This document shows positions 17,430-25,988 of a stretch of 39,356 nucleotides of DNA, piece by piece. The position numbers were made by a program, and so were the translations under genes. Below the pieces are notes generated by a model that did no database searches, was not told the origin of the DNA, and saw only the letters and a program-made list of their open reading frames with translations. Source of the DNA: Flavobacterium sp. (GTDB taxonomy: Bacteria; Bacteroidota; Bacteroidia; Flavobacteriales; Flavobacteriaceae); contig JAEUTY010000036.1 of the NCBI GenBank assembly GCA_016787805.1, forward strand, positions 1 to 39,356, written 5' to 3'. Positions within the stretch are counted from its first letter, which is position 1. Each line of letters starts with the position of its first letter.

Positions 17430-18458
17430 ATGTTTAAAAAACTAATTATCTTCATTTTTGTACTTTTTTGTACTGTCAATTACAGTCAAATAGGAGGTAA
17501 GTCTGTTTATCAATTTTTAAACCTAATTACATCGCCACGACAAGCTGCTTTAGGTGGAAAAGCAATTACCATTTATGATAATGATGTCAATCAGCCATTG
17601 TTCAATCCTGCTACAATTAATTCAGAAATGAATGGTCATTTGGCTTTAAATTATAGTAGCTTGTATGGCGAGTTAACCTACGGAACAGCTTCGTATGCTT
17701 ATACTTACGATCGCCATGTACAAACATTTCATGCCGGAATTAATTACATCAATTACGGAAAATTTGATGGCTTCGACGAATTAGGTCAGCCAACTTCAAG
17801 CTTTACAGGAAGCGATATTGCACTTTCTTTTGGTTATGCTTACAACATTCCATTTACAGAAGTGTATTTAGGAGCCAATGCTAAGCTAATTAATTCTACT
17901 TTAGAAAGTTATAGTTCATTTGGTGCAGCAGTCGATATTGGTGCTATTTATATTGATTCACGCAACGATATCAATTGGGCTTTGTCACTAAGAAATATTG
18001 GAACACAAATAACCACATTCGCTGGAACACAAGAAAAATTACCATTTGAAATTATCGCTGGAGTTTCGCAAGAAGTTGAAAATGTCCCAATTCGTTGGCA
18101 TTTAACGCTCGAAAACTTGCAACAATGGAAAATTGCTTTTGCCAATCCAAATCGAACCGTAAGTAGTATTGACGGATCAGAAACTCCCGAAAAAGTGTCG
18201 TTTTTCAACAATGCATTACGGCATATAATTATTGGTGCTGAATTGTTTCCTCAAAAAGGATTCAACATTCGTGTGGGCTACAATTTCAGACGTTCAGAAG
18301 AATTACGTATTTTAGAACAACGCTCTTTTTCAGGAATCTCAGTCGGATTTGGATTAAAAATGCGTCGTCTAAAATTCAATTATTCATATTCCCGTTATAC
18401 ATTGGCCGCCAATACTAGTGTATTTGGTTTGACCATCAATTTTGGAGAAGATTATTAA
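17430..18458 (+). CDS. porQ: Type IX secretion system protein PorQ
   Basis: Predicted outer-membrane beta-barrel of 342 aa of the PorQ family, one of the type IX secretion components, proposed to act with PorU/PorV-type proteins in handling cargo at the surface. It has a signal peptide (MFKKLIIFIFVLFCTVNYSQ) and the conserved start GGKSVYQFLNL...SPRQAALGGKAI, followed by alternating barrel strands and a C-terminal aromatic-rich strand. cmk follows by 21 bp in the same direction, an arrangement I associate with flavobacteria. A TATCTTCG box (17385-17392, one mismatch to the -7 consensus) is a likely promoter. Its presence suggests that the cell has a type IX system. Confidence 0.85.
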   Translation: MFKKLIIFIFVLFCTVNYSQIGGKSVYQFLNLITSPRQAALGGKAITIYDNDVNQPLFNPATINSEMNGHLALNYSSLYGELTYGTASYAYTYDRHVQTFHAGINYINYGKFDGFDELGQPTSSFTGSDIALSFGYAYNIPFTEVYLGANAKLINSTLESYSSFGAAVDIGAIYIDSRNDINWALSLRNIGTQITTFAGTQEKLPFEIIAGVSQEVENVPIRWHLTLENLQQWKIAFANPNRTVSSIDGSETPEKVSFFNNALRHIIIGAELFPQKGFNIRVGYNFRRSEELRILEQRSFSGISVGFGLKMRRLKFNYSYSRYTLAANTSVFGLTINFGEDY

Positions 18459-18479
18459 TACTAAAAAATAAATTCTATT

Positions 18480-19169
18480 TTGAATAAAATTACAATTGCC
18501 ATTGACGGATTTTCTTCTACTGGAAAAAGCACTCTTGCCAAACAATTGGCGCAACATTTAGGCTATGTTTATGTTGATACAGGAGCAATGTACCGCGCTA
18601 TAACGTTGTTTGCGATGCAAAATGGTTACATTTCCAACGATTTTTTTGACAAAACAACTCTTATCAATAGTTTGCCTTCGATTAAACTTCATTTTGAATT
18701 CAATTCCGAATTAGGGTTTGCCGAAATGTATTTGAATAATGTCAACGTTGAAAAAGAAATCCGAACCATTGAAGTATCGAGTTTTGTCAGCAAAATTGCC
18801 GAAGTTTCTGAAGTGCGTTCCAAATTGGTCGAACAACAACAAGCTATGGGAAAAGATAAAGGTATTGTCATGGACGGTCGAGATATTGGAACCGTTGTTT
18901 TTCCTGATGCTGAGCTCAAAATTTTTATGACTGCTAGTCCAGAAACACGTGCACAACGTCGTTTTGACGAATTACAAGCCAAAGGCGATAAAGTTTCTTA
19001 CGAAGAAGTATTAAAAAACGTACAAGAGCGCGATTATATCGATACCCACAGAGAAGATTCGCCATTAGTAATAGCAGAAGATGCGATTGAAATTGACAAT
19101 TCGTATTTAACTCGCGAAGAACAATTTGCTGCTGTTTTGGAATTAACGAAAGAAATTATCACTCAATAG
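18480..19169 (+). CDS. cmk: Cytidylate kinase
   Basis: Phosphorylates CMP and dCMP in pyrimidine nucleotide synthesis. The 229-aa protein has the P-loop GFSSTGKST, the family stretch YVDTGAMYRAIT, DGRDIGTVVFPDAELKIF and the lid-region basic motif AQRRFDEL. The start is TTG at 18480. The next in-frame ATG falls inside the conserved GAMYRA motif, so the TTG start is required. It lies 21 bp after porQ and is probably cotranscribed. The weak start codon may lower its translation. Confidence 0.95.
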   Translation: MNKITIAIDGFSSTGKSTLAKQLAQHLGYVYVDTGAMYRAITLFAMQNGYISNDFFDKTTLINSLPSIKLHFEFNSELGFAEMYLNNVNVEKEIRTIEVSSFVSKIAEVSEVRSKLVEQQQAMGKDKGIVMDGRDIGTVVFPDAELKIFMTASPETRAQRRFDELQAKGDKVSYEEVLKNVQERDYIDTHREDSPLVIAEDAIEIDNSYLTREEQFAAVLELTKEIITQ

Positions 19170-19174
19170 CTCTC

Positions 19175-19199
19175 TGTCACACTGAGCCTGTCGAAGTGC
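19175..19199. repeat. Bacteroidota GTCACACTGAG-type intergenic repeat
   Basis: GTCACACTGAGCCTGTCGAA continues to AGTGC, with partly self-complementary ends (CACT/AGTG), then six T. From memory, sequences of this type recur in Bacteroidota intergenic DNA. Placed 5 bp after cmk and followed by a T-run, it may act as the cmk terminator. Confidence 0.55.
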
Positions 19200-19218
19200 T
19201 TTTTTACTTCAATTATTA

Positions 19219-19249
19219 TTTGCAATTTTCATATTTAATAGTAGATTTA
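19219..19249 (+). promoter_or_regulatory. Likely promoter of the MFS permease gene
   Basis: TTTG (19219-19222), 19 bp, then TAGATTTA (19242-19249), one mismatch to TAnnTTTG. Spacing is typical of Bacteroidota promoters. The start codon is about 25 bp below the expected transcription start. Confidence 0.5.
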
Positions 19250-19280
19250 CAATCTATTTACTTTATAAAAACATACCATT

Positions 19281-20534
19281 ATGAGTTTAAAATTAAGACT
19301 AACATTGATGAGTTTTCTCCAATTCTTTGTTTGGGGAGCCTGGTTGATTACTGTAGCTAATTATTGGTTTGGAACCAAACAATGGAGCGGAGCCGAATTT
19401 GGTGCTATCTTTTCAACCTTAGGAATTTCATCAATATTCATGCCTGCACTAACAGGAATAATAGCGGACAAATGGATAAATGCTGAGAAATTGTACGGAA
19501 TTCTTCATATTTTAGGAGGCTTGGCTCTTTTGTACATTCCGCAAGTGGATAATCCTACCACTTTCTATTATGTGATTTTTGCCGCTATGTTGTGTTATAT
19601 GCCTACTATTTCGTTATCAAATTCAGTGGCATATAATATTTTGAAGAATAATAATCATGATGTAGTTAAAGTATTTCCACCGATTAGAGTTTGGGGAACC
19701 ATTGGTTTTATTGCCGCCATGTGGTTGACCAATTTGTCAGGAAATAAAGCTTCTGCTAATATGTTTTATATTTCTGCTTTTGCTGCATTTATATTGGGAT
19801 TTTATTCATTTACATTGCCAAAATGCCCGCCACAAAAGTTAATTTCTGAAAACGCTTCTTTTGCTGAAAAATTTGGTTTAAGTGCGTTTAAATTGTTTGG
19901 AACTTATAAAATGGCATTGTTCTTTTTGTTTTCCATGTTTTTAGGTGGAGCGCTTCAATTGACAAATATGTATGGTGATGTTTATTTATCTGAATTTGCA
20001 AATGTTCCTGAATATGCGGATTCGTTTGTTGTAAAATACTCGACCATTATTATGTCGATTTCTCAAATATCAGAAACCTTATTCATCTTAGCGATTCCTT
20101 TCTTTTTAAAACGATTCGGAATTAAGCAAGTAATGTTAATCTCAATGATTGCTTGGGTATTGCGCTTCGGTTTGTTTGCTTATGGAAATCCAGTTGATGG
20201 TTTATGGATGATTATAGCTTCCTGTATTGTATACGGAATGGCGTTTGATTTCTTCAATATTTCAGGCTCATTATTCGTAGAAACAACGACAGATTCAAAA
20301 ATTCGTTCTTCGGCTCAAGGATTGTTCATGATGATGTCCAACGGTTTTGGTGCTTTCTTTGGCGGATTAATTAGCGGAATTGTTATTGATACTTATTTCA
20401 CACATGATGGAACACGTGATTGGCACAACATTTGGCTCGCATTTGCGGGTTATGCATTAGTAATTGCAATTCTGTTTGCGGTATTATTCAAACACAAACA
20501 CAATCCGAATGATGTGGAAAATGTGAGTCATTAA
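19281..20534 (+). CDS. MFS transporter, nucleoside permease (NupG)-like
   Basis: A 417-aa membrane protein with about twelve hydrophobic segments. The N-terminus (LRLTLMSFLQFFVWGAWLIT) and the stretches LSNSVAYNI, FPPIRVWGTIGFI and GMAFDFFNISGSLFVE are typical of the nucleoside:H+ symporter (NupG/XapB) branch of the major facilitator superfamily. It probably imports nucleosides; the nucleoside phosphorylase at 34804-35670 could act on such substrates but is not linked. It has its own promoter and terminator. Confidence 0.83.
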   Translation: MSLKLRLTLMSFLQFFVWGAWLITVANYWFGTKQWSGAEFGAIFSTLGISSIFMPALTGIIADKWINAEKLYGILHILGGLALLYIPQVDNPTTFYYVIFAAMLCYMPTISLSNSVAYNILKNNNHDVVKVFPPIRVWGTIGFIAAMWLTNLSGNKASANMFYISAFAAFILGFYSFTLPKCPPQKLISENASFAEKFGLSAFKLFGTYKMALFFLFSMFLGGALQLTNMYGDVYLSEFANVPEYADSFVVKYSTIIMSISQISETLFILAIPFFLKRFGIKQVMLISMIAWVLRFGLFAYGNPVDGLWMIIASCIVYGMAFDFFNISGSLFVETTTDSKIRSSAQGLFMMMSNGFGAFFGGLISGIVIDTYFTHDGTRDWHNIWLAFAGYALVIAILFAVLFKHKHNPNDVENVSH

Positions 20535-20552
20535 ACCAACATAACATAATTT

Positions 20553-20590
20553 AAAAGCCCTTTCAAACACACAATTGAAAGGGCTTTTTT
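20553..20590 (+). terminator. Intrinsic terminator after the MFS permease
   Basis: AAAAGCCCTTTC (20553-20564) pairs perfectly with GAAAGGGCTTTT (20577-20588), ending in a T-run. Confidence 0.93.
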
Positions 20591-20626
20591 ATGAAATAAC
20601 ATTTAGTTTTTTATTGATATAAATAT

Positions 20627-20656
20627 TTTGTAATTAAGAATTTATGATTACTTTTG
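20627..20656 (+). promoter_or_regulatory. Strong Bacteroidota-type rpsA promoter
   Basis: TTTG (20627-20630), 18 bp, then TACTTTTG (20649-20656): both elements match the consensus with standard spacing. Transcription would begin near 20663, giving a leader of about 110 nt before the rpsA start codon. Confidence 0.8.
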
Positions 20657-20712
20657 CAAACCTTTTGGCGGATTAGAGTTTCCATTAGGTATCAACTATT
20701 TATGTAAAACAC

Positions 20713-20756
20713 TGCTGTTGTTTTCTATCGCTTTAAGAAACTCAAGAAACACAGCA
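20713..20756 (+). promoter_or_regulatory. Hairpin in the rpsA 5' leader
   Basis: TGCTGTTGTTTTCT (20713-20726) pairs with AGAAACACAGCA (20745-20756); the only interruptions are two single-T bulges. The 18-base loop contains CTTTAAG, and TTTCT/AGAAA allow an alternative inner pairing. It ends 18 bp before the start codon. S1 autoregulates its own mRNA in E. coli, so a leader element is plausible, but I do not recognise a named RNA family. Confidence 0.5.
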
Positions 20757-20774
20757 TACAAATTTTTTATCAGC

Positions 20775-22544
20775 ATGTCTGAATTAAACAAAGAACAACA
20801 AGCGTTTTTAAACGATTTTAACTGGCACAATTACGCAGAAGGAATTGATGCAGTAGACGAAAAAAACTTACAAGAGTTTGAAGATTTAGTAACTAAAACT
20901 TTCATTTCAACTGACCAAGAAGAAGTAGTAGAAGGTGTTGTAGTTAGAATCACTGACAGAGACGCAATTGTTGACATTAACGCGAAATCGGAAGGTGTAA
21001 TTTCATTGAACGAATTCCGTTACAACCCAAATTTAAAAGTAGGTGACAAAGTAGAAGTATTAATCGACGTTCGTGAGGACAAAACAGGTCAATTAGTATT
21101 GTCACACAGAAAAGCAAGAACTATCAAATCATGGGATAGAGTGATTGCTGCTAACGAAACTGGAGAAATTGTTCAAGGTTTTGTTAAATGTAGAACTAAA
21201 GGTGGTATGATTGTAGATGTTTTCGGAATTGAAGCATTCTTACCAGGTTCACAAATTGATGTGAAACCAATCCGTGATTACGATGTATATGTGAACAAAA
21301 TGATGGAATTCAAAGTGGTAAAAATCAACCACGAATTCAAAAATGTTGTAGTTTCACACAAAGCATTGATCGAAGCTGATATCGAAGTTCAGAAAAAAGA
21401 AATCATCGGTCAATTAGAAAAAGGACAAGTATTAGAAGGTGTAGTTAAAAACATCACTTCTTACGGTGTGTTCATTGATTTAGGTGGTGTAGATGGATTA
21501 ATCCACATTACTGACCTTTCTTGGTCAAGAATCAATCACCCAAGTGAAGTTCTTGAATTAGACCAAAAATTAAACGTAGTTATCCTTGATTTTGATGATG
21601 AGAAAACAAGAATCCAATTAGGTTTAAAACAATTAAATGCTCATCCATGGGATGCTCTTGGAGCTGAATTGGCTGTAGGTGATAAAGTGAAAGGTAAAGT
21701 TGTAGTTTTAGCTGATTACGGTGCTTTCATTGAAGTGGCTGAAGGTGTTGAAGGTTTAATCCACGTTTCAGAAATGTCTTGGTCAACTCACTTAAGAAGC
21801 GCACAAGATTTCGTAAAAGTAGGTGATGAAGTAGAAGCGGTTGTGTTAACATTAGATAGAGACGAAAGAAAAATGTCGTTAGGAATCAAACAAATGACAC
21901 AAGATCCTTGGACTGATATTACAGCTAAATATCCAGTTGGTTCTAAACACACAGGTATCGTTAGAAACTTTACTAACTTTGGTATCTTTGTTGAATTAGA
22001 AGAAGGTATCGATGGTTTAGTGTACATTTCTGACTTATCTTGGACTAAAAAAATCAAACATCCATCAGAATTTGTTAACGTAGGTGACAAATTAGACGTT
22101 GTTGTTTTAGAATTAGACGTAGATGCTCGTAAATTATCATTAGGTCACAAACAAACTACAGCAAATCCTTGGGATAAACATGAAGATGCTTTCGCAGTAG
22201 GAACAGTTCACACTGGAACTATCGCTGAAATCGTTGACAAAGGTGCTACTGTTGATTTCGGAGACGATGTAGTTGCGTTCATTCCAACTCGTCACTTAGA
22301 AAAAGAAGATGGTAAAAAATTGAAAAAAGGTGATGAAGCTGAATTCAAAGTAATTGAGTTCAACAAAGAATTCAAAAGAGTAGTTGCTTCTCACACAGCT
22401 ATCTTCAGAGAAGAAGAAGACAAAAACGTTAAAGCTGCTGCTGAAACTGTAGCTGCAACAAACGCTCCTGCTTCAACTTTAGGTGATAACAACGATATTT
22501 TAGCTGGATTAAAAGCTGAAATGGAGAAAAAAGAGAAAAAATAA
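20775..22544 (+). CDS. rpsA: 30S ribosomal protein S1
   Basis: RNA-binding protein of the small subunit that recruits mRNA. The 589-aa protein has six S1 repeats, beginning near EEVVEGVVVRITD, GEIVQGFVKC, GQVLEGVVKNITSYGVF, GDKVKGKVVVLADYGAF, GSKHTGIVRNFTNFGIF and GTVHTGTIAEIVDKGA, then a short charged tail (EMEKKEKK). The ATG at 20775 starts the S1-type N-terminus; a start at 20718 would translate the leader hairpin. It has a consensus promoter and a clear terminator and uses a narrow codon set, as expected for a highly expressed gene. It is of special interest where genes lack Shine-Dalgarno sites, as here. Confidence 0.97.
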   Translation: MSELNKEQQAFLNDFNWHNYAEGIDAVDEKNLQEFEDLVTKTFISTDQEEVVEGVVVRITDRDAIVDINAKSEGVISLNEFRYNPNLKVGDKVEVLIDVREDKTGQLVLSHRKARTIKSWDRVIAANETGEIVQGFVKCRTKGGMIVDVFGIEAFLPGSQIDVKPIRDYDVYVNKMMEFKVVKINHEFKNVVVSHKALIEADIEVQKKEIIGQLEKGQVLEGVVKNITSYGVFIDLGGVDGLIHITDLSWSRINHPSEVLELDQKLNVVILDFDDEKTRIQLGLKQLNAHPWDALGAELAVGDKVKGKVVVLADYGAFIEVAEGVEGLIHVSEMSWSTHLRSAQDFVKVGDEVEAVVLTLDRDERKMSLGIKQMTQDPWTDITAKYPVGSKHTGIVRNFTNFGIFVELEEGIDGLVYISDLSWTKKIKHPSEFVNVGDKLDVVVLELDVDARKLSLGHKQTTANPWDKHEDAFAVGTVHTGTIAEIVDKGATVDFGDDVVAFIPTRHLEKEDGKKLKKGDEAEFKVIEFNKEFKRVVASHTAIFREEEDKNVKAAAETVAATNAPASTLGDNNDILAGLKAEMEKKEKK

Positions 22545-22562
22545 TTTTCACTTTATAAATAG

Positions 22563-22595
22563 AAAAAGCCTCGCAGTGATGTGAGGCTTTTTTAT
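22563..22595 (+). terminator. Intrinsic terminator after rpsA
   Basis: AAAAAGCCTC (22563-22572) pairs with GAGGCTTTTT (22583-22592) and ends in a T-run. It is close enough to the converging ExbD-like gene to work in both directions. Confidence 0.92.
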
Positions 22596-22610
22596 TCACT
22601 TTTTTATTCC

Positions 22611-23150
22611 TTAATTGGAAGCAATTAGTTTTGTATCTTCTGGTGTTAAGTCATTCACTATGGCATAAGTAGGAATATCTGCTATGGCCATTTCGTCTAA
22701 AATATCAACCAAATTTCCGAAAGTCGAATTTTTGCTAGGCTTTATAATTACTATTGCTCCTTTATATTTTCCATAAAGTGCATTTAATTTATAATTGGTA
22801 TTCAGTAATTCTTTTCTAATGCTATTTTTGCCATAACGAAGAACTTTTGGTTTTTCATCAGGAAATATTGCCAATCCTTTATAACTAATTATTTTGTTGT
22901 TGTCATCCAGCAATAAGGTTGTTATTCGATCAGTTCTATAACAACCATGACAAGTTATTCTTCCATAATCAATGCAACTTGGCATGCCTAAGTTTAAGGC
23001 TTTGGGTTTCGACAACTCAATTGTTACCAGATAAAAAACAATAAGCAAAAACGAAATACTAACCATTGCAGTTAAATCTACTCTGTGATTTAATTTTTTA
23101 CTTCTAATCTTATTTTTTATTAATCTGAATTCGTTGTTGTAATCACTCAT
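22611..23150 (-). CDS. ExbD/TolR-like protein, without a neighbouring ExbB
   Basis: A 179-aa protein with a short cytoplasmic N-terminus, one membrane segment (about residues 29-48) and a periplasmic domain. RVDLTAMVSISFLLIVFYLV aligns with the ExbD/TolR transmembrane signature, where the Asp takes part in proton flow. These proteins work with ExbB/TolQ to energise TonB or Tol. No exbB, tonB or tolQ is nearby. The periplasmic part carries CIDYGRITCHGC, three Cys unusual for ExbD that could form a disulfide or bind metal. A transcript shared with the upstream unknown gene (79 bp away) is possible. Confidence 0.72.
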   Translation of the reverse strand: MSDYNNEFRLIKNKIRSKKLNHRVDLTAMVSISFLLIVFYLVTIELSKPKALNLGMPSCIDYGRITCHGCYRTDRITTLLLDDNNKIISYKGLAIFPDEKPKVLRYGKNSIRKELLNTNYKLNALYGKYKGAIVIIKPSKNSTFGNLVDILDEMAIADIPTYAIVNDLTPEDTKLIASN

Positions 23151-23229
23151 AATAAAAGTCTTTAATGAATAATAACGAGTTGGTAGTCATTTATATAACA
23201 TCAAAAAACTTAAAATATTTCATCAGGAA

Positions 23230-23946
23230 TTAATTTTCCTTAAACTCTCTATTCCAAATCTCAGAGTTGAAATTTTTTCCCATCATAAAAAAGTAGTAAA
23301 GCGCCACGCCAACAATCGATTTAAAAGCAAACAAAAACACAATCAACGAAGCCATCGGAATTTGCTTGCTCAAATTGGTTTCAGGTGTAATTAAGGCAAC
23401 AATCCAACTCAATACTACACTAAAAATCAAGAAGTTTTCGATGTTTTTGATCGGTTTGAATTGCCATTTGCGCAACGCATTCAAATCATTTCCCCATTGG
23501 TGAATCAAATAGTAATAATTATTGCCAATTGGAGCAAACAACAACGGATCATCGTAGTTTTTTAGGTTAAATGTTTTACTTGGCGCCACAATTTTAAAAC
23601 CGCTCAATTCAATTTGATGTTCTTTTTCCAAACGACTGATTTGCGTAATCGCTTCTTCTGGAATTCCGTTTTGAAACAAATAACTTTCCAAAAAACGCAA
23701 CCGATAATCAACACAAATTTTTTGAATTTGATTGATGTGAAAGATGCAATTACTTTCTAATAAATCAAAGTTAAAATTATTAGTATTTGTTGAATGATTA
23801 CTTGAAATCGCTTCTTTGATCAATTGACGTTCGACTTCATTTTGATTTAAAATAGCAAAAACTTCCTCCATAATTTCATCCTCAGAAATTGATTTGTTGC
23901 GATTCTTAAGCAATTCACTTACTAAATTGGTTTTAGTTGTCAACAT
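23230..23946 (-). CDS. Unknown protein with two C-terminal membrane segments
   Basis: A 238-aa protein that I do not recognise. The first two thirds are soluble and rich in charged residues. Two hydrophobic segments follow near the C-terminus (FLIFSVVLSWIVALI and MASLIVFLFAFKSIVGVALY), giving a hairpin anchor, and a short tail NSEIWNREFKEN. No signal peptide is present, so the soluble domain probably faces the cytoplasm. It precedes the ExbD-like gene on the same strand. No catalytic motif is visible. Confidence 0.65.
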   Translation of the reverse strand: MLTTKTNLVSELLKNRNKSISEDEIMEEVFAILNQNEVERQLIKEAISSNHSTNTNNFNFDLLESNCIFHINQIQKICVDYRLRFLESYLFQNGIPEEAITQISRLEKEHQIELSGFKIVAPSKTFNLKNYDDPLLFAPIGNNYYYLIHQWGNDLNALRKWQFKPIKNIENFLIFSVVLSWIVALITPETNLSKQIPMASLIVFLFAFKSIVGVALYYFFMMGKNFNSEIWNREFKEN

Positions 23947-24068
23947 AGTGCAATTGATTTTTATATATCCTAAATTAAAGAATTACATTAAATTACCATC
24001 AATTTCTGCTCATAAATTTTGATTCAACTAATGTTAAAATCATATTTCTGTAATAAAATCTAAAAGCA

Positions 24069-24098
24069 AACAGCCCTTTCACAATTGAAAGAGCTGTT
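24069..24098 (-). terminator. Intrinsic terminator of the barrel-protein gene
   Basis: AACAGCCCTTTC (24069-24080) pairs with GAAAGAGCTGTT (24087-24098) with one mismatch. On the minus strand it begins five bases after the stop codon of the barrel-protein gene and is followed by TTTGCTTTT. Confidence 0.75.
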
Positions 24099-24102
24099 GT
24101 AT

Positions 24103-24591
24103 TTAAAATCGATAACGAACGCCTAAAGCAATGTCAGGTCCAAAATTATCATCACGATAACCTTCGGTATTGAAGTAAATTTCGGGTCTGAAATCTAACG
24201 AAACTTGTAACGGAATATCAAACACGTATTCTATTCCAATATCGCCAGCAGCAAATAGAATCGCACCACTATCATCAAAATCTTTGGTGCTATAACGCCA
24301 ACTTCCAAATCCACCACCAACGCCAGCATACCAATTAAAACCACCGTCAATGTTCCAAACCCATTGATACAGCCCCGCTAACTTAATTGCGTCAACATTT
24401 TTACTGTTGCGCCAACCCAAATCAAACTCCAATCGATTGTTTTTTGATAAACCTCTTTGATAAGAAACTTCTCCACCAAAACCATCATTGTCGCCCAATC
24501 GCAATCCCAAAGCATTTTTTGAAATGTCTTGTGCTTGTGTGCTCCATGCAAATCCCATTAACATTAAAGCGGTTAACATACGTTTTCTCAT
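24103..24591 (-). CDS. Small outer-membrane beta-barrel protein
   Basis: A 162-aa protein with a signal peptide (MRKRMLTALMLMGFAWSTQA, cleavage after AQA-like residues near 20) followed by eight or so alternating strands rich in Gly and aromatic residues, ending GVRYRF, the aromatic C-terminus expected for BAM-dependent insertion. Size and pattern fit an OmpA/OmpX-like eight-strand barrel. Function is unknown. It diverges from aroC across 174 bp; no consensus -7 box was found on its side of the gap. Confidence 0.78.
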   Translation of the reverse strand: MRKRMLTALMLMGFAWSTQAQDISKNALGLRLGDNDGFGGEVSYQRGLSKNNRLEFDLGWRNSKNVDAIKLAGLYQWVWNIDGGFNWYAGVGGGFGSWRYSTKDFDDSGAILFAAGDIGIEYVFDIPLQVSLDFRPEIYFNTEGYRDDNFGPDIALGVRYRF

Positions 24592-24705
24592 AAAAATAGT
24601 TTTAATATACTATCCTAACGATGCATTCATTCAATCTATTGTCTAAAAAATCATAATTTTGGGTTAAAATCAAATAGAAGGGTAGAATAATATTGACTCA
24701 ATACC

Positions 24706-24736
24706 TTTCAAACTTTAAACGAAACCACTATATTTG
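24706..24736 (+). promoter_or_regulatory. Likely aroC promoter
   Basis: TATATTTG (24729-24736) matches the -7 consensus in full. TTTC (24706-24709), 19 bp upstream, is one base off the -33 TTTG. The start codon lies 29 bp downstream. Confidence 0.55.
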
Positions 24737-24765
24737 TTCACACGAGGTCAAATATAACAAGTACA

Positions 24766-25833
24766 ATGGCAGGAAACAGTTACGGAACGCTTTTCAAATT
24801 GACGACATTCGGTGAATCACATGGTGAAGCATTGGGTGGCATCATCGATGGTTGTCCTGCTGGAATTCAATTGGATTTTGAAGCCATTCAAAACGAAATG
24901 CAACGTCGTAAACCCGGACAATCAACTATAGTTACCCAACGCAAAGAAGAAGACGAAGTACAATTCTTATCCGGAATTTTTGAAGGTAAAACCACTGGAA
25001 CACCAATTGGTTTTATCATTCCTAACACCAACCAAAAATCCGACGATTACTCGCATATCAAAGATTCGTACCGACCCAGTCATGCCGATTACGTTTATGA
25101 AAAGAAATATGGAGTCCGAGATTATCGTGGTGGTGGAAGAAGTTCTGCTCGCGAAACGGCAAGTAGAGTAGTAGCTGGAGCCATTGCCAAACAAATTATT
25201 CCGACTGTAAAAATCAACGCTTTCGTTTCATCAGTAGGCGAAATTTTTATTGATAAACCGTACCAAGATTTAGATTTTTCTCTCACCGAATCCAATGCGG
25301 TTCGTTGTCCTGATTGGTCTACAGCCGAAAAGATGGAAGATTACATCAAACAAATCCGAAAAGAAGGCGATACGGTTGGCGGAACTATAACTTGTGTCAT
25401 TCAAAATGTTCCTATTGGCTTAGGTGAACCCGTTTTCGACAAATTGCACGCCGAATTGGGTAAAGCCATGTTGTCAATTAATGCGGTAAAAGGCTTCGAA
25501 TTCGGTAGTGGATTTTGTGGCGCTCGCATGAAAGGCAGCGAACACAACGATTTGTATAATGAAGACGGAACCACCAAAACTAATTTATCGGGCGGAATTC
25601 AAGGCGGCATTTCCAACCGAATGGACATTTATTTCCGCGTAGCATTCAAACCTGTGGCAACACTCATCCAAAATCAAGAAGTCTTAACCAATCAAAATAC
25701 AATTATCGAACAACAAGGAAAAGGCCGACACGATCCGTGTGTGGTGCCAAGAGCAGTTCCAATCGTTGAAGCTATGGCGGCGTTGGTATTGACCGATTTT
25801 TATTTACGAAACAAAATATATAGTAATGATTAG
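24766..25833 (+). CDS. aroC: Chorismate synthase
   Basis: Last step of the shikimate pathway: converts 5-enolpyruvylshikimate-3-phosphate to chorismate using reduced FMN. The 355-aa protein has the family signatures [18 protein letters not shown] near the N-terminus, [20 protein letters not shown] around residues 124-143, and [19 protein letters not shown] near the C-terminus. Length and start match the family. The stop codon is directly followed by the E3 hairpin element. No other aro gene lies nearby. Confidence 0.97.
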   Translation: MAGNSYGTLFKLTTFGESHGEALGGIIDGCPAGIQLDFEAIQNEMQRRKPGQSTIVTQRKEEDEVQFLSGIFEGKTTGTPIGFIIPNTNQKSDDYSHIKDSYRPSHADYVYEKKYGVRDYRGGGRSSARETASRVVAGAIAKQIIPTVKINAFVSSVGEIFIDKPYQDLDFSLTESNAVRCPDWSTAEKMEDYIKQIRKEGDTVGGTITCVIQNVPIGLGEPVFDKLHAELGKAMLSINAVKGFEFGSGFCGARMKGSEHNDLYNEDGTTKTNLSGGIQGGISNRMDIYFRVAFKPVATLIQNQEVLTNQNTIIEQQGKGRHDPCVVPRAVPIVEAMAALVLTDFYLRNKIYSND

Positions 25834-25975
25834 AAGCTATTCCAGCTATACGTTGCAAGTGGGTTGGTAAAATCCAATTTTTCTAAGTACTACAATGGCT
25901 TCCGCTGGTCGCCCTTGTAATACAAGAAAAATTAGGCTTTTCCTGCACCAAGCTTTCCACTTCTATCTGGGCTAG
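25834..25975 (+). repeat. Intergenic hairpin element, copy E3 (long form)
   Basis: It starts at the base after the aroC stop codon. Its ends (GAAGCTATTCCAGCTATACG; TTCTATCTGGGCTAG) resemble those of E4. The insert is one long hairpin: AAGTGG near the 5' side pairs with CCACTT near the 3' side, and an inner stem joins AATTTTTCT with AGAAAAATT. It fills almost the whole gap before the symporter gene, 13 bp short of its start codon. Confidence 0.6.
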
Positions 25976-25988
25976 AAACACAAATAGT

